Notes: generated by a model not told the origin, from the sequence alone. A stretch of DNA of 52,453 bases from Pseudomonadales bacterium (GCA_022825925.1 JAJDVW010000033.1:1-52453), one strand, 5' to 3'; shown: positions 1 to 8,030, numbered from the stretch's first letter. Made by a program: numbers and translations.

Positions 1-178
1 CGACGCGTACAACGCGCGCATCGACGAGGGCAACCGGAACATGGCCTGGGGTGTCTCGAAGGCGCCCACCTGGTACCGCAACGACAAGGGCCGCATCGCG
101 CAGAACTGGCCGTTCACGCTGCGCGAGTTCTGGAGCCAGACGCGGGAGCCGGACCCGGCGGACTACGTGTTCAGTTGA
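1..178 (+). CDS. Flavin-containing monooxygenase, C-terminal fragment (5' end outside window)
   Basis: The reading frame enters at base 2 and stops with TGA at 176-178, giving 58 residues. The visible motifs NMAWG, TWYRN, IAQNWPF and TREPDPADY are typical of the extreme C-terminus of FAD/NADPH-dependent monooxygenases related to 4-hydroxyacetophenone and cyclohexanone monooxygenase. These insert one oxygen atom next to a carbonyl. The nucleotide-binding domains lie upstream of the window, so the substrate cannot be judged. The gene converges on the LLM oxidoreductase, 15 bases away. A second enzyme of the same broad class lies at 9202-10722, which suggests a ketone or aromatic degradation neighbourhood. 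The family call rests on the C-terminal motifs alone. Confidence 0.75.
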   Translation, partial: DAYNARIDEGNRNMAWGVSKAPTWYRNDKGRIAQNWPFTLREFWSQTREPDPADYVFS

Positions 179-193
179 CGCGGGCCGGTCGCG

Positions 194-1060
194 TCACCCG
201 ACCTTCGACGCCACCCCGTCCCAGTACCGGGCGATCGCGTCCACGTGATCCGCGGGCTGGGACAGGCCCGCGTTCATGGTGATCACCGCCGTGTGCGTCA
301 CGCCCATGTCCGCGAGGGACTTGAGCCTGTCGAGTTCCTTCGGACCGGCGTTGCCCAGCGGCTGCATGCACTCGATGCCGATGTCGGCCGCGTCCCGGCC
401 CGCCGCGCGCGCCGCTCCCCGCATCGTGTCGAGTTGCGACGCGAGTTCCGGGTTGAAGAACGGGAACCAGCCGTCGGCGATGCGCCCGACGCGCTCGATC
501 ACCCGGGGCGCCATGCCGCCGAGCCAGAGGGGAATCGACTGGCGCACGGGCAGGGGATTCAGCCCGGCATCGGTGACCTTGTGCCAGCGGCCGTCGTAGT
601 CGATGGTGTCGTCGGCCCACAGCTTCCGCATCAGGTCGATCTGCTCTTCGCTGCGTACGCCGCGGTCGTGGAAGTTCTCGCCGAGGGCCTCGTACTCGAC
701 GTCGTTCCAGCCGGTGCCGATGCCGAGGCGCAGCCGCCCGCCGGAGAGCACGTCGAGGGACGCGGCCTGCTTCGCGACCAGCGCCGTCTGCCGCTGCGGC
801 AGGATGATGACCGCGGTGACCAGTTCCAGGGTCTCGGTCAGGCCGGCCAGGTAGCCGAACAGCACGAACGGCTCGTGGAACAGGCTCTCGGACGTGTAGG
901 GCCCCCGCCACTCGGGCCGGCTCGCCGTGCTCGCCCCCAGGACATGGTCGAAGGCGATGACGTGATCGTAGCCGGCGGCCTCGGCGGTGGTGGCGAATCT
1001 CGCGACGACCTCGGGGTCGGTGCCGATCTCGGTCTGGGGGAACACGACGCCGAGCTTCAT
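194..1060 (-). CDS. LLM-class (luciferase-like) F420/FMN-dependent oxidoreductase
   Basis: This is a 288-residue protein of the bacterial luciferase-like TIM-barrel superfamily. The N-terminus begins MKLGVVFPQTEIG, and residues around 100-140 carry the pattern G-G-GWN-E-EALG-FHDRG-SEEQ found in F420-dependent LLM oxidoreductases. The start is set at 1060 because GAGGAG lies just upstream; the frame stays open 22 codons further, but that extension looks like non-coding leader. The family uses F420H2 or FMNH2 as hydride or electron donor; the cofactor cannot be decided from sequence. It is transcribed divergently from the hydroxyacid dehydrogenase at 1148 with an 87-base gap. Its length is slightly shorter than many family members, without obvious damage. 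Confidence 0.88.
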   Translation of the reverse strand: MKLGVVFPQTEIGTDPEVVARFATTAEAAGYDHVIAFDHVLGASTASRPEWRGPYTSESLFHEPFVLFGYLAGLTETLELVTAVIILPQRQTALVAKQAASLDVLSGGRLRLGIGTGWNDVEYEALGENFHDRGVRSEEQIDLMRKLWADDTIDYDGRWHKVTDAGLNPLPVRQSIPLWLGGMAPRVIERVGRIADGWFPFFNPELASQLDTMRGAARAAGRDAADIGIECMQPLGNAGPKELDRLKSLADMGVTHTAVITMNAGLSQPADHVDAIARYWDGVASKVG

Positions 1061-1147
1061 GGGGATCTCCTCGGGTAGGTGGGTGGGCGGCGGCAGCGTA
1101 TCATCGCGCGCGCCTGCCGACAGCAATCCACACCGGAGGAGTCACCC

Positions 1148-2197
1148 ATGAAAGTCGCCCTGATGTCGAACCCGTACAACCGCGTGGATCTCTTCGAGGA
1201 GGCCGGTATCGAGGTGCTCGAGGGGCCGACCCGCACGACGGAGGAGATGATCGACCTCCTGCGCGACGCGGACGGTGCGCTGGTCAACATCATCCCGGCG
1301 ACCTCCCGTGAGGTGCTGGAGGCGTGCCCGAAACTCAAGGTGGTGAGCCGCATGGGCGTCGGCGTCGACTCGATCGACCACGACGCCGCCACCGACCTCG
1401 GCGTGCTGGTTTGCAACACGCCGGGTGTGAACACCACCGAGGTGGCCGACCACGCCGTCGCCCTGCTGCTGTCGCTGACGCGGTGCCTGCACGACTCCAT
1501 CCACGCGACGCGGGCGGGCAAGTGGAGCAACGACCGGCCCACGATCCGGGGCTACCAGACCGGCGTCCGCCGCATCGCGGGGCACACCGTGGGCATCATC
1601 GGCTTCGGCAACATCGGGCGCGCCTTCGCGACGCGTATCCGGGGATTCGGGCCGTCCGAGATCATCGCCTTCGACCCCTACGTACCGCAGGGCACCGGCG
1701 ACCTGTACGGCGTGCGCATGGTGTCCTTCGAGGAACTGCTGTCGCGCTGCGACTACATCACCATCCACTGCTCGGCGACGGACGAGACCCGGCACATGAT
1801 CGACTCCAACGCCCTCGGGCTCATGAAGGACACGGCGATGATCGTCAACACGGCCCGCGGCCCCATCATCGACGGCGCCGCGCTCGCCGATGCCGCGCGG
1901 GAAGGGCGGATCGGCGCCGCCGCCCTCGACGTCACCGAGATCGAGCCGATCGACCCGGACGACCCGCTCCTGCACCTGCCAAACGTCGTCGTGACGCCCC
2001 ACATCGCCGGCTTCTCGCCGACGTTCCTCGAGGACTGCCCGCAGCGGCAGGCGGAAAACGTGATCCGCGTACTGCGGGGGCAGGCGCCCCACGGACTCAC
2101 CAATCCGGAGGTCATCAAGACCATCGCCGTGATGCGTTCGACCGACGCGGGCAGGTGGGAGGGCGTGCCGGACTTCTCAACCGCCCTGGCCGTGTAG
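1148..2197 (+). CDS. D-isomer-specific 2-hydroxyacid dehydrogenase (C-terminal binding protein-like)
   Basis: This 349-residue NAD(P)-dependent dehydrogenase would interconvert a 2-keto acid and a D-2-hydroxy acid. The Rossmann glycine motif GFGNIG is at about residues 152-157. The family catalytic set is present: Arg in NTARGPI (about 236), Glu in EIEP (about 263) and His in TPHIAG (about 285). ATG at 1148 follows GGAGGA at suitable spacing, so the 23-residue upstream extension is rejected. It resembles phosphoglycerate dehydrogenase and CtBP-like members but has no ACT domain, so it is unlikely to be a regulated SerA. It is followed by a gene-free stretch of almost 400 bases carrying hairpins. 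Confidence 0.9.
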   Translation: MKVALMSNPYNRVDLFEEAGIEVLEGPTRTTEEMIDLLRDADGALVNIIPATSREVLEACPKLKVVSRMGVGVDSIDHDAATDLGVLVCNTPGVNTTEVADHAVALLLSLTRCLHDSIHATRAGKWSNDRPTIRGYQTGVRRIAGHTVGIIGFGNIGRAFATRIRGFGPSEIIAFDPYVPQGTGDLYGVRMVSFEELLSRCDYITIHCSATDETRHMIDSNALGLMKDTAMIVNTARGPIIDGAALADAAREGRIGAAALDVTEIEPIDPDDPLLHLPNVVVTPHIAGFSPTFLEDCPQRQAENVIRVLRGQAPHGLTNPEVIKTIAVMRSTDAGRWEGVPDFSTALAV

Positions 2198-2591
2198 GGG
2201 AGGGGCTAGCGCGACCTAGCGGTCGCGTTGGGAGTTTCGCAGGCGAAACTCCTACGGCGCAAGCGCCTAGTCCCGGGACAAGCCCTCGCGCGCGGGACGC
2301 GGAGTACCCGGTCCGGAGGGCGTCGTCGGAAGCGCCTTTGCGGCGTCCCGGGCGCACGCACATTGGGGGCGAAATCGCACGCGGCGTTCAGCCAACGCCG
2401 ATAGGCTTGGCATTGCACACCCCTTACGCTCGGTTGCTCCAGTCATTCAAAGAGCAGCGCCGACGCCATGGCCCGGGACACAGCGCCGTCCGCGAACCCG
2501 CGAGGCCTGTTTGAGCCCATCGCTTCGCGCGTGCTACGGTTCGGCGGACTGCGACGCAGTCGGCGTCGGCGGCGCAGCGAGGGACCTGCCC
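2198..2591. other. Intergenic stretch with clustered hairpins; no gene seen
   Basis: These 394 bases lie between the hydroxyacid dehydrogenase and the Uma2 gene. The first 80 bases hold the hairpin cluster annotated separately. The rest contains a short palindrome (ACTGC-GAC-GCAGT near 2550) and no convincing reading frame. The frames that cross it use poor codon patterns and run into the Uma2 gene out of frame. Confidence 0.6.
2211..2279. repeat. Cluster of four consecutive palindromes (REP-like)
   Basis: Four inverted repeats follow one another within 69 bases, just past the dehydrogenase stop codon. They are GCGACC-tagc-GGTCGC (2211-2226), a 22-base hairpin with arms GGAGTTTCG/CGAAACTCC (2231-2252), GGCGC-aa-GCGCC (2256-2267) and the perfect palindrome GTCCCGGGAC (2270-2279). 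The arrangement resembles gammaproteobacterial REP elements, or a compound structure that protects the mRNA 3' end. No T-run follows, so a classical intrinsic terminator is unlikely. I noticed no second copy by eye in the window. Confidence 0.55.
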
Positions 2592-3260
2592 ATGTGCCCC
2601 AGCCCCATCGATCCGGACGAGATTCGCTATCCCGACTCGGACGGTCGTCCGTTGGCCGACAACGACTGGCAGTTCACGGCGATCCTCGGCGCCGTCGGCA
2701 CACTGCGCGTCCACTTCGTCGCACGCTCCGATGTCTACGTGTTCGGGGATATGCTCCTGTACTACGTCGAGGGCGATCCGGGGAAGTCCGTGGCGCCGGA
2801 TGTCTGCATCGCTCTCGGCGTACCGAAGCGCAAGCGGCTGGTCTACAAGCTGTGGGAGGAGGGCAAGCCGCCGGATTTCGTCCTGGAGGTCGCCTCTGGG
2901 CGCACCTGGCAGCAGGATCGCGGCCGTAAGCGGATTCTGTACGAACAACTCGGTTGCACGGAGTACTGGCGTTTCGATCCGCGCGGCGAGTTCTTCCAGC
3001 CCGCCCTGCAGGGGCTCTCCCTCGAGAGGGGTCGCTATCGCCCGATTCCCGAGAGGCTGCGGCGCGGGTTGCGGGAGATTCCGAGCGCCGTGCTCGGGCT
3101 CGCGCTTCGGGCGGAGGACGGCGTCGTGCGTTTCCATGACCCGGTCGCCGGTTGGGATCTCGAGACCCACGAGGAGGCCCTCGCCGGGCGCCGCGAGGTC
3201 GAGTCGCGTGTTCGCCACCTGGAAGAGCGGTTGGCGAAGCTCGGGATCGAACCTGATTGA
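2592..3260 (+). CDS. Uma2-family (DUF820) putative restriction-endonuclease-fold protein
   Basis: This 222-residue protein belongs to the Uma2/DUF820 family, which adopts the PD-(D/E)XK nuclease fold. The diagnostic core is visible: PDVCIALG near residue 70, then PPDFVLEVAS near 93, followed by the K/Y-rich segment RKRILYEQLGCTEYW. The C-terminal 25 residues (REVESRVRHLEERLAKL) form a short coiled coil, common in this family and likely used for oligomerisation. The ATG at 2592 is chosen because the domain begins shortly after it; upstream residues look random. Uma2 genes are abundant in mobile and cyanobacterial genomes and their function is unproven; DNA cleavage is only inferred from the fold. 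It lies next to an SDR remnant and vapBC, in a rearranged stretch. Confidence 0.85.
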   Translation: MCPSPIDPDEIRYPDSDGRPLADNDWQFTAILGAVGTLRVHFVARSDVYVFGDMLLYYVEGDPGKSVAPDVCIALGVPKRKRLVYKLWEEGKPPDFVLEVASGRTWQQDRGRKRILYEQLGCTEYWRFDPRGEFFQPALQGLSLERGRYRPIPERLRRGLREIPSAVLGLALRAEDGVVRFHDPVAGWDLETHEEALAGRREVESRVRHLEERLAKLGIEPD

Positions 3261-3276
3261 CGCGGGTAGCCTTACC

Positions 3277-3425
3277 TCAACTGGGGAAGATCTGCGCGCC
3301 GCCGTCGATCCGAAGCACTTGCCCCGTGATGTACGAACCGTCCTTCCTGACGAGGAACTCCACCGCCCTCGCGACTTCCTCCGGCCAGCCGCAGGATGCA
3401 CGTCATCAGGTTGCGGTCCGGGATG
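3277..3425 (-). pseudogene. Remnant of an SDR gene with internal deletion
   Basis: This is a degraded third copy of the SDR genes at 4228-5060 and 5984-6814. From the stop codon (3277-3279) to 3391 it aligns base by base with 4228-4342 of the neighbouring copy. It then jumps to sequence matching 4622 onward (the RNLMTCIL region), so about 278 bases are missing and the frame is broken. The 5' half of the gene is also absent. It lies between the Uma2 gene and vapC. It looks like the leftover of a tandem duplication or of recombination around the vapBC insertion. Confidence 0.85.
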
Positions 3426-3434
3426 CCCCGCACT

Positions 3435-3833
3435 TCACGCCACGAGAGTCCACGCCAATCCGTCCACTTCTTCGAAGTGCCGATCCGCCGAGACCAGGTC
3501 CGCCCCGGATTCCATGGCGTGCGCCGCAATCCAGATGTCGTTCGTCGGGATCGGTCGGCCCTTCCTGCGAAGGTTGACGGCGATGCGCGCATAGCGGTCC
3601 GCGGTGGTCAGCGTCATGCCGGCCACGGTCACCCGTCGGTTGTCGATGAACTGGTGGAGTTCGCGGATGTTCTGTTCCGCGCGGGCGCCATGGCGGAAGC
3701 CGTAAAGCAACTCGCCGACCACGACGAGCGGCAGCAGTATCTCCGACGAAGACCGGACGACTTCCGCCATGCGCGAATGGCCGCGCTTCCAAAGGGAGTA
3801 CGCATTGGCGTCGAGCAAGACTCTCACTTCCAC
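3435..3833 (-). CDS. vapC: VapC-type PIN-domain ribonuclease toxin
   Basis: This is a 132-residue PIN-domain protein. The acidic active-site residues expected for Mg-dependent RNA cleavage are visible: D8 in LLDAN, E41 in GELLYG, D99 in PTNDIWIA and D117 in SADRHFEEV. VapC toxins cut tRNA or rRNA and are silenced by the cognate antitoxin. The start is a GTG at 3833 preceded by GAGG, and the gene overlaps the end of vapB by 10 bases, the usual antitoxin-first organisation with translational coupling. The toxin looks intact. Its downstream end abuts the SDR remnant. Confidence 0.93.
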   Translation of the reverse strand: MEVRVLLDANAYSLWKRGHSRMAEVVRSSSEILLPLVVVGELLYGFRHGARAEQNIRELHQFIDNRRVTVAGMTLTTADRYARIAVNLRRKGRPIPTNDIWIAAHAMESGADLVSADRHFEEVDGLAWTLVA

Positions 3834-4081
3834 ATCGCCTCGTCGATGTGGGAGAAGTCCTTCAAGGCACGGTCGATCCGATCGGCCTCGTCAGTGGACC
3901 AGGTACCCATCAGGTGATCCAGCGACGAGCCCACCACATTCGCCTCCCCGTGATCGAGGTCGGCTCCCCGGCGAATCAGGCGCATGACGGCGCGATTCAA
4001 CGATATGCCCTCGCGTTGGGCAAGGTCCTGGATGTACTTGGCCAACTCGTCGTCGAATCCGCGCAGGGTCAGTTGGTTCAT
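3824..4081 (-). CDS. vapB: VapB-like antitoxin (Arc/CopG-type N-terminus)
   Basis: This 85-residue antitoxin is encoded immediately upstream of vapC. Its N-terminus (MNQLTLRGFDDELAKYIQ, then REGISLNRAVMRLI) has the strand-helix-helix pattern of a ribbon-helix-helix DNA-binding domain. The acidic C-terminus (STDEADRIDRALKDFSHID) is the likely toxin-wrapping tail. ATG at 4081 is preferred over the ATG four codons earlier because GGAG lies upstream of it at good spacing. RHH antitoxins repress their own operon; the repeated GAGTC boxes just upstream are the candidate operator. Confidence 0.88.
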   Translation of the reverse strand: MNQLTLRGFDDELAKYIQDLAQREGISLNRAVMRLIRRGADLDHGEANVVGSSLDHLMGTWSTDEADRIDRALKDFSHIDEAMWK

Positions 4082-4085
4082 CGAA

Positions 4086-4136
4086 GACTCCATGACGAGT
4101 CGAGAGATGACTCACTTAGAGTCAAGTTAACGAGTC
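4086..4136. promoter_or_regulatory. Candidate vapBC operator: five GAGTC/GACTC boxes
   Basis: Five copies of the 5-base box GAGTC or its complement start at 4086, 4097, 4109, 4119 and 4132, so they recur every 10-13 bases. The central pair forms the inverted repeat GACTC-acttа region between 4109 and 4123, with arms GACTC and GAGTC. Regular spacing of about one helical turn upstream of an RHH antitoxin is what cooperative autoregulation would need. The same pentamer is also a GANTC methylation site, so an alternative reading is methylation control. The function is inferred. Confidence 0.5.
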
Positions 4137-4227
4137 GGGCATGCCGCGTCAACTGCTGTAACTGCTGGGGGACGCTCTGATCAAGAGCTTCCGCAAGCGT
4201 ACATGGATGGGCCGTGGCGCGCTGCGC

Positions 4228-5060
4228 TCAACTCGGAAAGATCTGCGCTCCCCCGTCGATCCGCAGCACCTGCCCCGTGATGTACGAACCGTCCTTCGTG
4301 ACGAGGAACTCGACCGCCTTCGCGACTTCCTCCGGCCAGCCGTAGCGCGTCAGCGGGCCGTCCCGGACCTTGCGTTCGTCGCGCGTCGGCCGGCTGGCGA
4401 GAAAGCGCGCCGTGATGATCTCGCCCGGCGCAATGACGTTCGCGTAGACGCCGTGCGGACGGAGCTGCGCGGCAAGGCAGCGCGTGTACTCGTGTACGGC
4501 GGCCTTCGCCGTGGCGTACATCGCGGCGCCGCGGTGCCCCGAGAGCCCCGCGATGCTGCCGATGGTCACGATCCAGCCGCGTTCGCGCTCGATCATCGGT
4601 GGAACCACCGCCCGGCTGACGAGGATGCACGTCATCAGGTTGCGGTCCAGGATGCTGCGCGCGTCCTGCATGGGGATGTGGAGCGCGTCGTTGACGACGG
4701 GCTTGCCGGCGTTCTCGGCCGTGACGCCCCCCGCTCCGATGTCGCCGCCGGCGTTGTTGACGAGGATGTCGACGTGGCCGAAGCGCTCGCGGATGCGGGC
4801 GTGGAGATCGTCCACGACCGTTTCGGAGGTGAGGTCGCCGTGCACCGCGAGCACCTTGACGCCGTGGGCGTCGGCGATCTCGGCGGCCACCGCTTCGAGG
4901 GACTCGGCCTCGTCGAGCTGACGCGTGGAGGTGGGCGTCGTGCCGTGCACCACGACCGTCGAACCGAGGCTCGCCAGGTGATCCGCGACCACCCGGCCGA
5001 TGCCACGGGAGGACCCCGTGACCCATGCGACCTTGCCGGTCTCAGCCGCCTGTCCTTCAT
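4228..5060 (-). pseudogene. SDR-family oxidoreductase with frameshift near its 5' end
   Basis: This is a paralogue of the intact SDR at 5984-6814, near-identical in protein sequence over most of its length, including NNAGG, the YATAK active-site motif and the C-terminus DGGAQIFPS. Its ATG (5058-5060) overlaps the phosphatase stop codon as ATGA, and the first codons MKDRRL match MSDKRL of the sister. The next triplet is replaced by the five bases AGACC (5042-5038), shifting the frame before the GSSRGIG cofactor loop. The downstream frame has no ATG until well inside; a GTG at 4992 would give a 254-residue protein lacking the nucleotide-binding glycine loop. Either the gene is recently inactivated or there is a two-base sequencing or assembly error. 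Confidence 0.85.
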
Positions 5061-5965
5061 TCGGTGCTCCCTGGTCCGCTCCGCGTCCCGCCCTCGGGTT
5101 CGGTCAGCAACCGCGCAAGCCGGCGTCGTTCCTGCGGACCCATTCCGAGTGCGGTCGCCGCATACGCCTCGAAGGAACCGTGTGCCCGATCGATCGCCGC
5201 AAAGGCCTCGCGCAGGTACTCGACGTCGACGCCGAGCATGGGTTCGATCAACGCGGGGTCGATGCTGTCGAAGATGTCGATGCCTTCCGGCAGTCGGGCC
5301 GGAGGAGACGCCAGGTAGTTGGCCTCGATGGCGCTCATGGGAGCGCCCAGCAGGCGCAGGAGAAAGGCGGCGGCCAAACCGGCGCGGTCCTTGCCGGCGG
5401 TGCAGTGAAACAGCAGCGGCTCGCCGTCCGAGTCGAGCACGGCCTTCAGCAAGGACCGGTATTGCGGGGCGTGGTCCAGCGCCAGGGTCGCATACAGGGC
5501 TTTCATGTAGGCTGCCGCCTCGTCCGCCGATTCGACTTCGCCTGCCAGCGGCTTCTCCACGTAACCCGCCGGGTCCGCGGGATCGATCGGCAGGCTGATC
5601 CGGCGGATGTCCCGGTCTTCCGGCAACCGGTCCGCGCCTCCGAGCTTGCGCTCCTCGTCGATGCGGAAGTCCACTACGGTCCGCAGGTTCAGTTCGGCAA
5701 CCCGACGCAGATCGGCATCGGTCAGGCCGCTCAATGCATCCGAACGGTAGACGGCGCCGAACCTGACCCTGGCCCCGTCGGCGACGCGATGGCCGCCGAG
5801 GTCGCGCAGGTTGAACGCTCCCTGAAGCGGTAACGGCACATCGGCGGGGTTTCCTGGCGCTGCCGGCGCCGGCGCGCCATGACCCAGGGAGCAGAGGGTT
5901 ACGACACCGATTGCCGTCAGTCGCGGCCGAGCGGAGGCGAGACGGTGCCGGTCGGGCCGCTGCAC
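5057..5965 (-). CDS. Secreted tyrosine-protein phosphatase (Y_phosphatase3-like)
   Basis: This 302-residue protein carries the cysteine phosphatase signature HCTAGKDRAG, with the nucleophile at C188 and the phosphate-binding arginine at R194. The N-terminal domain has the NLRDLGG motif typical of the Y_phosphatase3 family (bacterial tyrosine phosphatases of the LipA/MptpB kind). Residues 14-35 are hydrophobic and end in an Ala-rich stretch with a likely signal peptidase site, so export to the periplasm is likely. It is embedded in a minus-strand operon between the two SDR copies: 18 bases separate it from the upstream SDR, and its stop overlaps the downstream SDR start. The substrate is unknown; related proteins dephosphorylate phosphotyrosine and phosphoinositides. 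Confidence 0.88.
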   Translation of the reverse strand: MQRPDRHRLASARPRLTAIGVVTLCSLGHGAPAPAAPGNPADVPLPLQGAFNLRDLGGHRVADGARVRFGAVYRSDALSGLTDADLRRVAELNLRTVVDFRIDEERKLGGADRLPEDRDIRRISLPIDPADPAGYVEKPLAGEVESADEAAAYMKALYATLALDHAPQYRSLLKAVLDSDGEPLLFHCTAGKDRAGLAAAFLLRLLGAPMSAIEANYLASPPARLPEGIDIFDSIDPALIEPMLGVDVEYLREAFAAIDRAHGSFEAYAATALGMGPQERRRLARLLTEPEGGTRSGPGSTE

Positions 5966-5983
5966 GGTGCTGTTTCCGCCGTC

Positions 5984-6814
5984 TCAGCTCGGAAAGATCT
6001 GTGCGCCGCCGTCGATGCGCAGCAACTGCCCGGTGATGTAAGAAGAGTCCTCGGTCACCAGGAACTCGACGGTCTTCGCGACCTCCTCGGGCCATCCGTA
6101 GCGCGTCAGCGCTCCCTCGCGCACCTTGCGCTCGTCCTTGGTCGGCCGGCTCGCCAGGAACCGCGCCGTGATGATCTCCCCCGGAGCGATGACGTTCGCG
6201 TACACGCCGTGCGGGCGCAACTGCGCCGCCAGGCAGCGGGTGTACTCGTGGACGGCCGCCTTCGCCGTCGCGTAGATCACTTCGCGGCGGTGCCCGGAGA
6301 GTCCCGCGATGCTGCCGATGGTGACGATCCAGCCCCGTTCCCGCTCGATCATCGACGGGGCGACCGCGCGGCTCACGAGGATGCAGGTCATGAGGTTGCG
6401 GTCCAGGATGATGCGTACGTCCTCCATCGGGATCTCGACCGCGTCGTTGACGAGGGGCTTGCCGGCGTTCTCCGCCGTGACGCCGCGCACGCCGATGTCG
6501 CCGCCGGCGTTGTTGATGAGGATGTCGACGGCGCCGAAGCGCTCGACGATCCGGGCATGGAGATCGTCCACGACCGACTCGGACGTCAGGTCCCCATGGA
6601 CGGCAAGCACGTCGGCGTCGTGAGCTTCGGCGATCTCCGACGCCACGGCGTCGAGGGAGTCGGCCTCGCCGAGCTGCCGCGTGGACGTGGGTGTCGTGCC
6701 GTGCACGACCACGCGGGCCCCGAGGCTCGCCAGGTGATCCGCGACCACGCGGCCGATGCCCCGGGACGAGCCGGTAACCCAGGCGACCTTGCCCGCCAGT
6801 CGTTTGTCGCTCAT
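5984..6814 (-). CDS. SDR-family NAD(P)-dependent oxidoreductase (intact copy)
   Basis: This 276-residue classical short-chain dehydrogenase has the cofactor-binding motif TGSSRGIG at residues 14-21, NNAGG at 101-105, a catalytic serine in GSIAGLSG and Y181-x-x-x-K185 in YATAK. An Arg in the GSSRG loop and VVVHG after the second strand suggest an NADP preference, which is inference. The ATG at 6814 has GGAG close upstream. It follows the serine hydrolase by 22 bases in the same direction. Two related copies lie downstream, one frameshifted and one a remnant, so this is the only version likely to work. The substrate cannot be predicted. Confidence 0.92.
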   Translation of the reverse strand: MSDKRLAGKVAWVTGSSRGIGRVVADHLASLGARVVVHGTTPTSTRQLGEADSLDAVASEIAEAHDADVLAVHGDLTSESVVDDLHARIVERFGAVDILINNAGGDIGVRGVTAENAGKPLVNDAVEIPMEDVRIILDRNLMTCILVSRAVAPSMIERERGWIVTIGSIAGLSGHRREVIYATAKAAVHEYTRCLAAQLRPHGVYANVIAPGEIITARFLASRPTKDERKVREGALTRYGWPEEVAKTVEFLVTEDSSYITGQLLRIDGGAQIFPS

Positions 6815-6836
6815 GTCTCCGCTCCTCCCGCGTTGT

Positions 6837-7973
6837 TCACAGCGACTCGTAGAAGGCCCTGCCGAGGCTGCCGCCCCGCTGGTCGCCGAGCAGCGCGTTC
6901 CGCATCTGGTTCATGACGTACGAGAGACACACGCGGGCGTCCTGGTCCACGACGATGGTGGAACCGCCGGCGCCGCCCCAGAACATGGCCCGCTCGTTGG
7001 GCGACATGGGCATCATCTCGTTGGGGAAGGCGTAGCCCATGCCGAACCGTACCGGCAGCATGAGCACGGCGTCGGCGCCGTTGGTCTGCTCCTCCTGGAT
7101 GACCCGGCAGCCCTCCGGAGAGAGCAGGTCCACGCCGAACGCCGACCCGCCGTTGGCCACGGGGGTCTGTGCGCGCACCACCGCGCGGGCGTTGCCGTGC
7201 CCACCCGCCGCCGGCAGCTCGGCCTGGCGCCAACCCGGCGTGTTGACGGCGTCCGTATCGGCGGTCGCACTCGCGAACACCCGCCCGGTGATCGAGTCGG
7301 GCGCCGGCTCTCCGAAGGCGGGGTCGACGGGAGACGTGTCCGGAATCATCTCGGCGACGCGCCCGAAATGCTCCGCCGCCATGCCGATGTGGAAGTCGGC
7401 CCCGAGGGGCTCCGCGATCTCCTCGCGGAAGTAGGTGCCGAGGCTGCGTCCGTCGATGCGCCGCACGAGCTCCCCGATCAGGAAGCCCTGCGTAATGGCG
7501 TGGTATCCGCTCTGGCTGCCCGGTTCCCACCATGGCGCCTGGGCCACGAGGTTGTCGATGCAGCCCTGCCAGTCGTAGAGCTCCTCGGCGCTCGTCAGGT
7601 ACGGGTCGAAGCCGGGCAGGCCCGCGGAGTGACTGAAGAAGTGCCGGACCTCGGTCTGCTCCTTGCCGTTCTGTCCGTACTCGGGCCAGTAGTCCGTCAC
7701 CTTCGCGTGGAAGTCGAGCAGGCCACGATCGGCCAGCAGCAGCCCGCACAGGAAGGACATCGTCTTGGTCGTCGAGTAGACGTTGACGATGGTGTCCTCC
7801 TCCCACGGCTGCGTGCGGGCGAGATCGGCGTGCCCGGCCCACAGGTCGACCACGAACTCCCCCTCCACGGTCGCCGCGAAGGTCGCGCCGACCTCCCCCT
7901 GCTCTTCGAAGTTGCGCTCGAAGACCTCGCGTACCGGCGCAAACCGCTCGTCGCAGAAGCCGTGGACTTCCAT
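6837..7973 (-). CDS. Serine hydrolase, beta-lactamase/EstB-like esterase family
   Basis: This 378-residue cytoplasmic-type enzyme of the class C beta-lactamase fold has S67-x-x-K70 (STTK) in the usual place and the YHAIT motif where the family has Tyr-x-x. FWGGAGGS near the C-terminus replaces the KTG element, as in EstB-type carboxylesterases. No signal peptide is visible. EstB-like enzymes hydrolyse short esters and sometimes lactones, which would suit a product of the nearby Baeyer-Villiger-type monooxygenase; that link is inference. It is the first gene of a likely minus-strand operon running through the SDRs and the phosphatase down to about 4228. Confidence 0.9.
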   Translation of the reverse strand: MEVHGFCDERFAPVREVFERNFEEQGEVGATFAATVEGEFVVDLWAGHADLARTQPWEEDTIVNVYSTTKTMSFLCGLLLADRGLLDFHAKVTDYWPEYGQNGKEQTEVRHFFSHSAGLPGFDPYLTSAEELYDWQGCIDNLVAQAPWWEPGSQSGYHAITQGFLIGELVRRIDGRSLGTYFREEIAEPLGADFHIGMAAEHFGRVAEMIPDTSPVDPAFGEPAPDSITGRVFASATADTDAVNTPGWRQAELPAAGGHGNARAVVRAQTPVANGGSAFGVDLLSPEGCRVIQEEQTNGADAVLMLPVRFGMGYAFPNEMMPMSPNERAMFWGGAGGSTIVVDQDARVCLSYVMNQMRNALLGDQRGGSLGRAFYESL

Positions 7974-8030
7974 GGAGACTCCTTCAGGGGTGGGAATGGC
8001 GGAGCATTCTATGGCATGCGCGCCGGGGGA

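Noticed and set aside
6837..7973. Apparent loss of the Tyr-x-Asn motif in the serine hydrolase (YHAIT)
   Set aside because: EstB-type members of the fold normally have Tyr-His-Ala at this place, so the enzyme is probably intact.
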